Below, piece after piece: positions 17,970-27,746 of a stretch of DNA of 43,796 nt; within the stretch, counting starts at the first letter, position 1; each line of letters opens with the position of its first letter. Under the pieces are notes generated by a model. It was not told where the DNA came from. It did no database searches and saw only the letters and a list, made by a program, of their open reading frames with translations. The position numbers were made by a program, and so were the translations under genes. Source of the DNA: Providencia burhodogranariea DSM 19968 (GTDB lineage Bacteria; Pseudomonadota; Gammaproteobacteria; Enterobacterales; Enterobacteriaceae); NCBI RefSeq assembly GCF_000314855.2, contig NZ_KB233226.1, forward strand, positions 132,438-176,233. The letters run 5' to 3'.

Positions 17970-18853
17970 CGCATTGCTCTCTTTTATATTTTTTAAACGA
18001 CTGTTTTTCAGGAAGTGATCATTGCACTTTTCCTAGCATATTTGAGTTCATATTATGCTAATCAGCGAAAATTGCTGTTATCTATCACTCAGGATAAAAC
18101 AAAAGTGACTGAGTAGCTACCTTGTTCCCCTTGACTCATCATGGGTGCTTAATCACGTACAGCTTTATCAAACGAACATTAGATTTGAGCTTAGTATAAA
18201 TTGATAAATCAGTCGTCATGATGGACATTATCTAGCCAAATATTACACCAATCGCCGTTAATGTTGTCGCTGATCTATATCAGTACTTCGTTAGGATTCA
18301 TATCCTTCAGCGTTAAAAAAACAACAGCAATAAGTATTAACACCTAGCACTAACCAAGCATCTGATTGTCTAATAACTAAAAAACAAGCCGAGTAAATAT
18401 AACTTCAAATAAAATAAATTAAATTTTTTATAAAAATTTTTTATGTCATCGTTACTCCTATTATGACTGTAATGATTTAATTAATATATTTTTTATTTGT
18501 TAATGAAAAATATTTATTAGTTACAAACATTTACTCGCATAATGGATAAATTATATTTTATAATGACATGTTTTCCTTATGGAAATAACTATCTTATTGA
18601 TGTCAATAAAGTCTTGAGCGTTACAAATTTAATTCAAACCGTGAATTAACATGAGTTTAAATTAATAGAAAAATTTTTTAAACAGTAATTAGTCATTAAA
18701 AGAACATCATAATAAAACTGACAAGATTAAATAAATTACCCTCTATTTACTTTTCCAAATAAACACATATATACTGAATGAAACCAATATGGAATTTTAT
18801 ATATTCCAATACAAAGATTCTATATATCCTTATTATTTAATCAGGAAGGTATC
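17970..18853. other. AT-rich divergent intergenic region between fdhE and fumC
   Basis: This stretch of 884 bases has no open frame I would call a gene. It must contain divergent promoters for fdhE-selAB (left) and fumC (right). From about 18400 to 18840 it is extremely AT-rich with A/T runs, suggesting bent DNA or nucleoid-protein binding. The one clear symmetric site is at 18594-18609. Such a long leader is unusual for a fumC gene. Confidence 0.5.
18594..18609. promoter_or_regulatory. Palindrome TTATTGA-TG-TCAATAA, possible operator
   Basis: Perfect seven-base arms around a two-base centre lie about 245 bases upstream of fumC. The arms resemble FNR half-sites, but the spacing between TTGA and TCAA is two bases rather than six, so this is not a normal FNR box. 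Which regulator might bind is unknown. Confidence 0.3.
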
Positions 18854-20317
18854 ATGCCAAATAATGAATCGAATACGTACAATCTAAATAAGAACCTTGC
18901 TATTGGTATTAATGAAACCGGTTTTCGTGAAGAATTTGATAGCATGGGAAAAATTAATGTTGCTGCCGACCGTTATTGGGGAGCGCAAACTCAACGCTCG
19001 TTACAGCACTTTAATATTGGTAATGATTTAATGCCAAAAGAAGTTTACCATGCTTATGGCTATGTTAAAAAAGCCTGTGCTCTGGTTAACTTTGCGGCAA
19101 ATCGATTACCTGAGTGGAAAAAAGATGCCATTCTAGCTGCTGCTGATGAAACGATCAGTGGTCAATTAGATGACCATTATCCACTTTATGTTTGGCAGAC
19201 AGGTTCTGGCACACAATCTAATATGAATGTGAATGAGGTTATTTCTAACCGTGCGATTCAATTATTAGGTGGCACGCTAGGAACTCAGACACCGATTGGG
19301 CCAAATGATGATGTCAATATGGGGCAATCCTCTAACGATACATTTCCAACAGCCATGCATATTTCAGCTATTTTCGCACTGGATGAACAGCTGATACCGA
19401 GCATTGAAGCACTAATTCAAGTTATTGAAAAGAAAGCTGATGCATGGATGTCTGTCGTCAAAATTGGTCGTACTCACTTAGAAGATGCTGTTCCGTTAAC
19501 AGTGGGACAAGAATGGCACGGGTGGGCTGGGCAACTACGTGATGCGTTAGAGGATATCAAGCGTAGTAAACAAGATCTTTATAAATTAGCCGTCGGTGGG
19601 ACAGCTGTTGGTACAGGTTTGAATGCACCAAAAGGCTTTTCAAAAGAAGTCGCTGATAAGATAGCCGAGCTTACACAAAAACCATTTATTACTGCACCAA
19701 ATAAATTTACCGCTCAAGGCTCTCTTGATGCATTAGTGCGTACACATGCCGCTATTCGTGGACTTGCAGTGGCTCTGATCAAAATTGCCAATGATATGCG
19801 CTGGTTAGCTTCTGGCCCTCGCTGTGGCTTCAGTGAATTAATACTGCCTTCTAACGAACCAGGCTCATCAATCATGCCGGGTAAGGTAAACCCAACACAA
19901 TGCGAAGCCATCGTGATGATTGGTATTCAAGTTATGGGTAATGATGCTGCAATTGCGATATCAGGTAGCCAAGGTAATTTTGAATTAAATGCTATGCGCC
20001 CTGTTATTATTAATAATTTATTACACTCTATTCGAATTATTGCTGACGGTTGCCATAAATTTAGAGAATACTCAGTTGAAGGCACTGAATTAAATAATAC
20101 GAAAATAACTGAATATGTTGATAATAGTGTCATGTTAGTTACGGCATTATCACCCATTATTGGTTATCAAAACTCGGCTCATATTGCAGAAAATGCAATA
20201 GCTAAAAATATTACGTTAAAAGAGTCTGCAATTGCTTCAGGTAAAATAAGCGAAGAAGACTTTAATAAATATGTCAATCCTATTGATATGACTGGAAATG
20301 GTTTATCTGGTGCCTAA
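18854..20317 (+). CDS. fumC: Class II fumarate hydratase (fumarase C)
   Basis: This 487-residue iron-free, homotetrameric cytosolic enzyme interconverts fumarate and L-malate. The superfamily signature GSSIMPGKVNPTQCE is present, along with TGSGTQSNMNVNEVI, GQSSNDTFPTAMH and the catalytic-histidine segment GRTHLEDAVPLTVGQE. Compared with E. coli FumC (467 residues) it has about 20 extra N-terminal residues. The start is well supported by an AGGAAGG ribosome site just upstream, so the extension seems real. The next gene, 64 bases downstream, encodes a malic enzyme of malolactic type, so the two probably act in series on fumarate and malate. Confidence 0.95.
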   Translation: MPNNESNTYNLNKNLAIGINETGFREEFDSMGKINVAADRYWGAQTQRSLQHFNIGNDLMPKEVYHAYGYVKKACALVNFAANRLPEWKKDAILAAADETISGQLDDHYPLYVWQTGSGTQSNMNVNEVISNRAIQLLGGTLGTQTPIGPNDDVNMGQSSNDTFPTAMHISAIFALDEQLIPSIEALIQVIEKKADAWMSVVKIGRTHLEDAVPLTVGQEWHGWAGQLRDALEDIKRSKQDLYKLAVGGTAVGTGLNAPKGFSKEVADKIAELTQKPFITAPNKFTAQGSLDALVRTHAAIRGLAVALIKIANDMRWLASGPRCGFSELILPSNEPGSSIMPGKVNPTQCEAIVMIGIQVMGNDAAIAISGSQGNFELNAMRPVIINNLLHSIRIIADGCHKFREYSVEGTELNNTKITEYVDNSVMLVTALSPIIGYQNSAHIAENAIAKNITLKESAIASGKISEEDFNKYVNPIDMTGNGLSGA

Positions 20318-20347
20318 TTTATATTTATATTTATATTTATATTTATA
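20318..20347 (+). repeat. Hexanucleotide tandem repeat between fumC and malic enzyme genes
   Basis: The unit TTATAT is repeated about 4.8 times without interruption, directly after the fumC stop codon and about 35 bases before the next start. Such short repeats can gain or lose units by polymerase slippage. Here that would change only the untranslated spacing or a local RNA structure. Confidence 0.9.
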
Positions 20348-20381
20348 AATTTCATTATCTTTAATTAAACAGGTGTTAATT

Positions 20382-22175
20382 ATGTATAATCGACAAGCTG
20401 AAGTTGTTATCGAAAATAATATTCGTAAAATAAAAACGACTGCTAGAGGATATGAAGTATTACGTGATCCTTCCTTAAATAAAGGGACTGCCTTTACTGA
20501 AGAAGAACGAAAAGCACTCGACCTAAATGGTATTCTTCCTCCTGTCGTTACTGAAGATATGGAAACACAATTAAATCGCGCTTATCGTGCTTATCGTGCA
20601 TGCCGTACCGATCTGGATAAACATATTTATATGTGGCGCTTACATGATAATAACGTGACATTATTTTATGCGCTGTTACAGCGCCATATGTTAGAAATGC
20701 TGCCTGTAGTTTATGACCCTGTTGTGGGCGAAGCTATCGAAAACTACAGTGAAATCATTACTCGACCTCGTGGTATTTTCCTCAGCATTAATGAACCTGA
20801 GCTAATCGAAGAAAAACTACGTGCTTTTGGTGCTCAAGGCGGTGACATTAGGCTTATCGTTACAACCGATGCGGAAGAAATTTTAGGGATTGGTGACTGG
20901 GGTTCTAACGGTATTGATATCTCTGTGGGTAAACTTGCTGTATATACCGCAGCGGCGGGTGTTGACCCACACAGTGTAATCCCTGTAGTACTTGATGTTG
21001 GGACTAACAATGAAAAACTCCTGAATGACCCATCTTATGTTGGTAATCGCCATGAGCGTATTCAAGGTAAAGTCTATGATGACTTTGTTGATGCCTATGT
21101 GAAAGCAGCCAGAAAACTATTCCCTAATGCTGTTCTACACTGGGAAGATTTCGGGTCTACCAATGCACGTCGTATTCTTGATAAATATCGTGCTAACTTT
21201 GCGACATTCAATGATGACGTTCAAGGAACAGGCGCAATCGTACTAGCAGGCTTGCTGAATGCAGTGAAATTGAGTAAAACACCTTGGACTGAGCAACGTG
21301 TTGTTGTCTTTGGTTCAGGTACTGCAGGATGCGGTATTGCAGACCAAATCCGTGACCAAATGATCCGTAGTGGCCTCTCTCGTGAAGAAGCTATCTCCCG
21401 AATTTGGTTGGTAGACTTACCGGGCTTACTCACTTCAGATATGACTGATAGCCTGCTGTATTTCCAAAAAGATTATGCGAAAAACAGTAAAGATGTTGCC
21501 GATTACCCAAGAACTGTTGTTGATGTTTCTGTTGAGGCGCAAACTCGCTGGCCTGATATGGCGAATATCTTAGCTAAAAGCAATAAAGATAAAGGCATTA
21601 TTGATTTAGCTACCGTTGTTGCTAATGTTAAACCAACCATCTTAATTGGTACATCCACAACTCCGGGTGCTTTCACCGAAGAAATTGTTCGCAACATGGC
21701 AAGTCACGTTGAACGTCCAATTATTTTCCCATTATCTAACCCAACGTTATTGCATGAAGCGACACCACAACATCTGATTGAATGGACCGATGGTAAAGTG
21801 TTCGTTGCAACAGGTGCACCTTTCGATGATGTTGTCTATAAAGGTGTTTGCTACAAAATTGGTCAAGCGAATAACGCCGCACTATATCCGGGACTCGGTT
21901 TTGGTGCGATTGTCTCTAAAGCAGAAAAAATTACCGATGAAATGATTTTTGCTGCCGTACAAGCCGTGGCAAGCCAAGCCATTTTAGGTGCTGAAGGTGC
22001 ATCTTTATTACCATCGAATGAAGACTTGCGTATTACTTCAAGCATCGTGGCATTAGAAGTACTAAGAATGGCAAAATCTCAAGGTGTTGCTGGCGTTGAT
22101 CCAAGTGCCTCTGAAGTCGAAACAGTCAGAACTGCCGCTTGGTGGCCTGTGTACGTCCCTGTAGAAGCTATCTAG
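20382..22175 (+). CDS. NAD-dependent malic enzyme / malolactic enzyme family
   Basis: This protein of about 597 residues has the malic enzyme N-terminal domain (LNKGTAFTEEER, VYDPVVGEAIENYSE, the tyrosine/lysine catalytic region RLIVTTDAEEILGIGDWG) and the NAD domain (FGSGTAGCGIAD, FNDDVQGTGAIVLAG, IFPLSNPT). Many blocks, including IGDWGSNGIDISVGK, GNRHERI, LHWEDFG and KPTILIGTSTTPGAFTEE, are closer to lactic-acid-bacterial malolactic enzymes than to E. coli MaeA. It may therefore convert malate to lactate or to pyruvate plus CO2; sequence alone does not decide. I use the ATG at 20382, because the GTG at 20373 forms part of the ribosome site (acaggtg). It is probably cotranscribed with fumC. 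Confidence 0.88.
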   Translation: MYNRQAEVVIENNIRKIKTTARGYEVLRDPSLNKGTAFTEEERKALDLNGILPPVVTEDMETQLNRAYRAYRACRTDLDKHIYMWRLHDNNVTLFYALLQRHMLEMLPVVYDPVVGEAIENYSEIITRPRGIFLSINEPELIEEKLRAFGAQGGDIRLIVTTDAEEILGIGDWGSNGIDISVGKLAVYTAAAGVDPHSVIPVVLDVGTNNEKLLNDPSYVGNRHERIQGKVYDDFVDAYVKAARKLFPNAVLHWEDFGSTNARRILDKYRANFATFNDDVQGTGAIVLAGLLNAVKLSKTPWTEQRVVVFGSGTAGCGIADQIRDQMIRSGLSREEAISRIWLVDLPGLLTSDMTDSLLYFQKDYAKNSKDVADYPRTVVDVSVEAQTRWPDMANILAKSNKDKGIIDLATVVANVKPTILIGTSTTPGAFTEEIVRNMASHVERPIIFPLSNPTLLHEATPQHLIEWTDGKVFVATGAPFDDVVYKGVCYKIGQANNAALYPGLGFGAIVSKAEKITDEMIFAAVQAVASQAILGAEGASLLPSNEDLRITSSIVALEVLRMAKSQGVAGVDPSASEVETVRTAAWWPVYVPVEAI

Positions 22176-22226
22176 TTGCCAAATAATAAGAGTATAGATT
22201 TGATCCTTCTATACTTACATTAACTC

Positions 22227-22259
22227 AACCTGACACGACAATATCGTGTCAGGTTTTTT
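22227..22259 (+). terminator. Rho-independent terminator after malic enzyme gene
   Basis: A perfect 12-base-pair stem (AACCTGACACGA and complement) with a five-base CAATA loop is followed by six T residues. It begins about 50 bases after the stop and should end the fumC-malic enzyme transcript before the DUF1275 gene. Confidence 0.95.
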
Positions 22260-22353
22260 GCTTTAAGATAAAGTAATTCATTTAATACTATCCATAAAAA
22301 TGCCATGCTGTAATGACTGACAAGCCGCATGTATAAAATATAGGTTATTCATA

Positions 22354-23007
22354 ATGAACGCATTTTCTAATGTCGAACCCAACACTCATCTTCCCTTTTT
22401 CCTGTTGCTTGCATTTATAGGCGGATTTGTTGATGCGAGTTCTTTTGTTATTTTTGAAGTGTTTACAGGTCACCTCACGGGGAACAGTGTCTTGAGTATG
22501 ATTTATCTTGCTCAAATGAATTGGGCCATGTTATTACTTTCTGCCATTTCTATTTTAGGCTTTTTTCTCGGAACACTGACTGGTTCATGGTTCAGAATGA
22601 AAAAAACATCACCTTCACAACATTCGTATGTAATAAGCTTGGTATTTATCTTATTTGCCATCGTATTCTCCCTTCATTTCTTTGCGCCATCGGCTTATTC
22701 AATCAATTTAGCTATTTTTATGATCAGTTTATCGATGGGTATTCAAAACGGTTACTTTAATAAAGCTGGCTCTATCGGAATTCATACAACCTATGTCACA
22801 GGCATGACAACATCGTGCATTGGCGCATTTTTAAAGAATGTGGAAGGCGATAAAAGTAAAAAAGTATTACTTTGCGCCGTGCTATCTTTTATTTTTGGTG
22901 CGTTAGCCGGTGGCTATTTGTCCGTCAATTATCACTTAGCGGGGTTTTCTTGCGTATTAATCCTTCTGTTTAGTGCAATTATTTATAGCGTTCAATTCAA
23001 ACAATAA
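22354..23007 (+). CDS. DUF1275 (YoaK family) inner-membrane protein
   Basis: This 217-residue protein has about six predicted membrane-spanning segments. The conserved opening of the family, FIGGFVDASSFVIFEVFTGHLTGNSV, is near residues 21-46, and the second conserved block, GIQNGYFNKAGSIGIHTTYVTG, is near 129-150. The biochemical role of this family is not established, and nothing here adds to it. It has its own upstream region after a strong terminator and converges on fdoI, sharing a bidirectional hairpin. It therefore seems to be a single-gene unit unrelated to its neighbours. Confidence 0.85.
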   Translation: MNAFSNVEPNTHLPFFLLLAFIGGFVDASSFVIFEVFTGHLTGNSVLSMIYLAQMNWAMLLLSAISILGFFLGTLTGSWFRMKKTSPSQHSYVISLVFILFAIVFSLHFFAPSAYSINLAIFMISLSMGIQNGYFNKAGSIGIHTTYVTGMTTSCIGAFLKNVEGDKSKKVLLCAVLSFIFGALAGGYLSVNYHLAGFSCVLILLFSAIIYSVQFKQ

Positions 23008-23041
23008 AAAAAACCCACAAACAATTTTCATTGCTTGTGGG
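23004..23041. terminator. Bidirectional terminator between DUF1275 gene and fdoI
   Basis: A 12-base-pair stem with one mismatch (CCCACAAACAAT / ATTGCTTGTGGG at 23014-23041) is flanked on the left by a run of eight A residues. Read leftward, that becomes a strong U-tract, so this is a clear terminator for fdoGHI and overlaps the end region of the rightward gene. Confidence 0.85.
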
Positions 23042-23071
23042 CTCATTAATCAACCTTCAACGGTGAAAAAA

Positions 23072-23731
23072 TTAATTCTTCTTTTCTTGCTGCTGTTGCT
23101 GCTGTTTCTCTCTTGCAACAATTTCACGATACCAACGTGGATGGTGCTTCTTAGCCCAACCACGTGTTACCCAACCTTCAACCATCGCGCGTACTGAACC
23201 CTTGACCCAAATCGCCGCATAAGCATGCACGACAATCATGATGATCAGTGCAATAGCTGATAGGGAGTGCACAAGGATTGCAGCCCGGTAAATTGGAATT
23301 GAGAAAAAGTCTGCAAAGTAAGGACGCCACATAATCACGCCACTCACTGCCAGTAGCAGTAAGCAGACAGTGACGACCCAATATACCCCTTTCTGACCGA
23401 GGTTATATTGGCCGACATCTCCAGCTTCTTGGTTTTTCAGTACTTTATCGATATTTTTCGCCCATATAATATCTTCTTTATTGATAAAGTTATGGTGAAA
23501 ATAACGAACAAACATAAAGATAAACAAAAGGAACATCGCTGAGCCAACAAACGGATGCAAAATCCTAGCAAGCTGTGGTGTGCCTAAAATGTTCATGAAC
23601 CAGTTCAGTGATGGGAAAAAGAACCCCAATCCACTCACGGCCGTGAACAAAAAGCAGATCACAACAACCCAGTGATTTATCCTTTCAATCGGCTTATGAC
23701 GAATAATTTTTTCATTATCTTCAGGCATCAT
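23072..23731 (-). CDS. fdoI: Formate dehydrogenase-O cytochrome b556 subunit
   Basis: This 219-residue inner-membrane gamma subunit has four transmembrane helices carrying the histidine ligands for two b-type haems. It passes electrons from the FdoH iron-sulfur chain to quinone. Helix 1 starts [23 protein letters not shown], and later segments contain [29 protein letters not shown] and [19 protein letters not shown], all typical of the family. It overlaps fdoH by four bases. The C-terminus ends in a run of six glutamines and EKKN, about eight residues longer than in E. coli FdoI. The end [13 protein letters not shown] before that is conserved. Confidence 0.95.
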   Translation of the reverse strand: MMPEDNEKIIRHKPIERINHWVVVICFLFTAVSGLGFFFPSLNWFMNILGTPQLARILHPFVGSAMFLLFIFMFVRYFHHNFINKEDIIWAKNIDKVLKNQEAGDVGQYNLGQKGVYWVVTVCLLLLAVSGVIMWRPYFADFFSIPIYRAAILVHSLSAIALIIMIVVHAYAAIWVKGSVRAMVEGWVTRGWAKKHHPRWYREIVAREKQQQQQQEKKN

Positions 23732-24672
23732 TTTTGATCCTCCCCTTCAACTGACTTATCAGTATGAGAAGATGTTGAGTCATGGAGATCTTCCAATGCC
23801 TCTTCTTCTTCTTTTTTGGAGACGCGGTTCGGACCAATACCCACATAGTGGAATAAGGCCGCCGCAAAAGTCGCAGCAAAACCAACCGCTGCTAACGGCT
23901 TCCAGATACCTTTCCAGAAAGTGACTGTTGGGCTGATTGTTGGGTTTTCCGGCAATCCATGATACAACTGAGGTTTATCAGCATGGTGCAGTACATACAT
24001 AACGTGTGTTCCACCAACACCTTCAGGGTCATACAGACCTGCGTTATTGTAACCACGCGTTTTCAGTTCGCTAACGCGATCTGTCGCCAGTCCAATCATG
24101 TCCTCTTTGCTACCGAAATGGATAGCACCAGTTGGACATGTTTTCACACAGGCAGGTTCTTGACCCACTTCAACCCGGTCGACACAAAGCGTACATTTGT
24201 ATGCGCGATTATCTTCTTGGTTGATGCGAGGTACGTTGAATGGACAGCCCGCGATACAGTAACCACAACCAATACAGTGCTCAGATTGGAAATCAACAAT
24301 TCCGTTTTTGTACTGAACAATTGCGCCTTCTGACGGGCAAGCCTTAAGGCAGCCCGGATCATAGCAGTGCATGCAGCCATCTTTACGAATAAGCCACTCA
24401 AACTTGCCATTCTCTTCAACCTCAGAGAAACGCATAACGGTCCATGACTTTGCGGTCAAATCCAATGGGTTATCATAAACCCCAATGTTAGTCCCGATTT
24501 TGTCACGAATATCGTTCCACTCAGAACACGCTACCTGACAGGCTTTACAGCCTATACAGGTGGTGACATCAATCAGCTTCGCCACTTCTTCCTTAAAGTC
24601 CCGCACCTGAGGTGGGGGCGTCAGGGAATTGGTGGCTGAACGACGAATAATGTCCTGTGATTGCATTGACAT
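23728..24672 (-). CDS. fdoH: Formate dehydrogenase-O iron-sulfur subunit
   Basis: This 314-residue beta subunit carries four [4Fe-4S] clusters in the groups [35 protein letters not shown] with a following cysteine, and [20 protein letters not shown]. It is exported with FdoG through the Tat system and held by one C-terminal transmembrane helix (about residues 255-277, [18 protein letters not shown]). It links the molybdenum site of FdoG to the haems of FdoI. The start lies 11 bases after fdoG; its stop overlaps the fdoI start by four bases, so the three genes are translationally coupled. Confidence 0.97.
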   Translation of the reverse strand: MSMQSQDIIRRSATNSLTPPPQVRDFKEEVAKLIDVTTCIGCKACQVACSEWNDIRDKIGTNIGVYDNPLDLTAKSWTVMRFSEVEENGKFEWLIRKDGCMHCYDPGCLKACPSEGAIVQYKNGIVDFQSEHCIGCGYCIAGCPFNVPRINQEDNRAYKCTLCVDRVEVGQEPACVKTCPTGAIHFGSKEDMIGLATDRVSELKTRGYNNAGLYDPEGVGGTHVMYVLHHADKPQLYHGLPENPTISPTVTFWKGIWKPLAAVGFAATFAAALFHYVGIGPNRVSKKEEEEALEDLHDSTSSHTDKSVEGEDQK

Positions 24673-24683
24673 AATTTATCTCC

Positions 24684-27600
24684 TTACACCTTTTCCACAT
24701 TGACAAGGAATGCTTTAAATTCCGGCGTTTGCGTGTTGGCATCACCCACATACGGTGTCAGTGTGTTTGCAATAAAGCCTTTCACAGCCAAACCTTCAAA
24801 GCCCCAGTGGATAGGAATACCGATGGTATCAATATCTTTGCCGTCAACTTTCAACGTATGAATACGTTTAGTCACGACTGCTTTTGCTTTGATGTAGCCA
24901 CGCTTAGAACTGACTTTTACCGTATCGCCTTGCTTAATACCTTTTTCTTTCGCCAAGCGATCACCAATTTCGATAAATTGCTGTGGCTGAATAATGGCAT
25001 TCAACAATGCGTGTTTTGTCCAATAGTGGAAATGTTCGGTTAAACGATAGGTTGTCCCAACATATGGGAATTCTGTCGCTTTACCCATCTGAGCCCAATC
25101 ATCTTTAAAGACACGAGCCGCAGGGTTCGAGACCACATTTGGATGCAATGGGTTAGTATCAAGCGGAGTTTCAATCGGCTCATAATGTTCTGGGAAAGGA
25201 CCTTCGGCCATTTTATCCAATGCAAACAGGCGACCCATACCTTCAGGTTGCATGATAAACGGATGAACTCCACTGCCTGGAGGCGCATTACTGTAGTCTG
25301 GTACATCCATACCCGTCCACTTGTTGCCATCCCATTCAAGGATTTGGCGATGCGGATCCCATGGTTTACCCATTGGGTCAGCAGAAGCGCGGTTATAAAT
25401 AACCCGACGGTTTAACGGCCATGCCCATGCCCAACCTAACGTGTTACCTAGACCTGTTGGGTCAGAGTTGTCACGGCGAGCCATCTGGTTACCTTGTGGC
25501 GTCCAGCTACCAGCAAAGATCCAGCATCCGCTTGCAGTTGTCCCATCATCACGTAATTGGGCAAACGAGCTTAGTAGCTCACCTTTCTTCGCAATAATTT
25601 TTCCGTCCGCATCTTTCAAATCGACAAGCGCGTAACCATTGTTTTCTTGTGCTACTTCTTCCGGCGTTGGATTATCACGGTCAAAGTAGTTCCAGGTCAT
25701 ATTCAATACTGGCTCTGGTGATGCTCCACCCTCTGTTTCATAGAGTTTACGCATACGGTGATAAATACCGGATAGAATTTCACCATCACTGATGGCTTCA
25801 CCTGGGGCATCCGCACCTTTCCAGTGCCACTGCAACCAACGCGCAGAGTTAACAATCGAACCATTTTCTTCAGCAAAACAGCAAGATGGTAGACGGAATA
25901 CGGTAGTTTGAATTGCAGCCGGATCCACATCATTCATTTCGCCGTGATTTTGCCAGAAGTTTGAAGTTTCTGTATTCAGCGGGTCAATTGTCACTAAGAA
26001 TTTCAGCTTAGAAAGTGACTTAATAACTTTGTTTTTATTCGGGAATGACGCTAATGGATTAAAGCCTTGGCAGATATAGCCATTAACTTCACCTTTGCCC
26101 ATCATATCGAAATAACGTAACACGTCGTAAATCTGATCCCATTTAGGCAACCAATCGAAGCCCCAGCTATTCTCTTTCTGCGCTTTATCGCCATAGAAAG
26201 TTTTCATCATACTGACGAAGAATTTCGGATAATTACTCCAATAGTTCACCTGACCAGGTTGAGTCATTTTTGGTGTATTCGCTTCTAAGTAACTTTCGAG
26301 AGTCGTTTGTTTCTCAGAAGGTAACATCATGTAACCTGGCAAGTTTTGAGATAACAGACCTAAGTCAGTCAGCCCTTGAATATTTGAGTGGCCACGTAAT
26401 GCGTTAACACCACCACCTAACATTCCCATGTTACCGAGCAACAATTGGATCATTGCCATGGTACGAATATTTTGCGCACCAACAGTGTGTTGAGTCCAAC
26501 CCAGTGCATACAAGAATGATGCTGTTTTATCTTTTGCACTCGTTTCTGCAATGTACTCACAGACTTGAAGGAAGTCTTCGATTGGTGTACCGCAGATGTT
26601 GGTTACCACTTCAGGCGTATAGCGGCTAACGTGTTCTTTCAGTAAATTTAAGACACAACGAGGGTGAGTCAGAGTTGGGTCGCGTAATGCGAAGCCATTC
26701 TCATCCATCTCATAGTTCCACGTCGTTTTGTCATACTGACGTTTTTCAGCGTCGTAGCCAGTGAATAGGCCATCATCAAATCCGTAATCTTCGCGGATGA
26801 TCAGACTAGCATTGGTATAAGCTTCGACATATTCCTGCTGAATTTTTTTATTATCCAGTAGGTATTTAATCACACCTGACAAGAAAGCAATGTCAGTACC
26901 AGAACGGATAGGCGTGTAAAAGTCCGCCACAGCCGCAGTACGGGTGAAACGTGGATCAATAACAATAAGTTTGGCTTTATTATGGATTTTGGCTTCCATC
27001 GCCCAGCGGAAACCGACTGGATGCGCTTCTGCCGCATTACCCCCCATAACAACAAGCAGGTTTGCGTTTTTTATGTCAACCCAGTGGTTGGTCATCGCAC
27101 CGCGACCAAATGTTGGAGCAAGACTTGCTACCGTTGGTCCGTGTCAGACACGCGCTTGGTTATCTAGGGCAAGCATACCCAGAGAGCGACTAAATTTTTG
27201 GGAGACAAAACCTGTTTCGTTACTCGCCGCTGATGCACAGAGCATACCTGTTGTCAGCCAACGGTTTACCGTTACACCATCTTTATTTTCTTTAATAAAG
27301 TTGGCATCACGGTCTTCTTTCATCAACTTGGCGATGCGGTCAAAGGCTTCATTCCAAGTGATACGTTTCCATTCATTCGTGCCTGGTTCACGTACTTCAG
27401 GGTATTTAAGTCGACTTTCACTGTGAATGAAATCGATAAGTCCTGCACCTTTAGGGCAGAGTGCACCACGGTTTACCGGATGATCCGGGTCTCCTTCAAT
27501 ATGAAAAATGCTCTCTTTCGCATTTTTCGCTCCATCACCTAGGCTGTACATTAACAGACCACAGCCGACAGAGCAGTATGTGCAGGTATTTCGGGTTTCT

Positions 27601-27731
27601 TTCGCACGCAGTAATTTATACTGGCGTGTCGAAGCTAACGCAGTGGCGGGTGCAAAACCCAGCGCTGCTGCCGTCGTACCCGCCATACCGCCAGCGCAGA
27701 TCTTAAAGAACTGTCTTCTGCTGACTTGCAT
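24684..27731 (-). CDS. fdoG: Formate dehydrogenase-O catalytic subunit, selenoprotein (UGA read as Sec)
   Basis: This is a periplasmic-facing molybdopterin enzyme that oxidises formate. The frame is continuous over about 1015 residues if the TGA at 27144-27146 is read as selenocysteine at residue 196, in the family's ARV-Sec-HGPT site. The N-terminus MQVSRRQFFK is a twin-arginine signal. A [4Fe-4S] motif (CTYCSVGC...CPKG) follows, then the molybdopterin domains, ending EFKAFLVNVEKV. The ATG at 27731 is preceded by aggag at the right distance, so I prefer it over the ATG five codons upstream. A stop-codon-only reading would wrongly split this into 200- and 803-residue pieces. E. coli FdoG has 1016 residues. 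Confidence 0.97.
27104..27146 (-). promoter_or_regulatory. bSECIS hairpin at the selenocysteine codon of fdoG
   Basis: Starting at the UGA, the minus-strand RNA can fold with an outer stem GACCAA/TTGGTC and an inner stem AGCAA/TTGCT. The inner stem closes on a GUC apical loop that sits 22 bases after the UGA. This matches the position and the GU-containing loop recognised by SelB in E. coli formate dehydrogenase mRNAs. SelB and SelA are encoded nearby. Confidence 0.85.
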
Positions 27732-27746
27732 GGGGGATCTCCTCAT

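Noticed and set aside
18594-18609. FNR box upstream of fumC
   Set aside because: The TTGA and TCAA halves are two bases apart instead of the six required for an FNR site.
24684-27095. A separate 803-residue molybdopterin oxidoreductase with its own start
   Set aside because: It is continuous with the upstream 195 residues through the selenocysteine UGA; the internal ATG is not preceded by a ribosome site.
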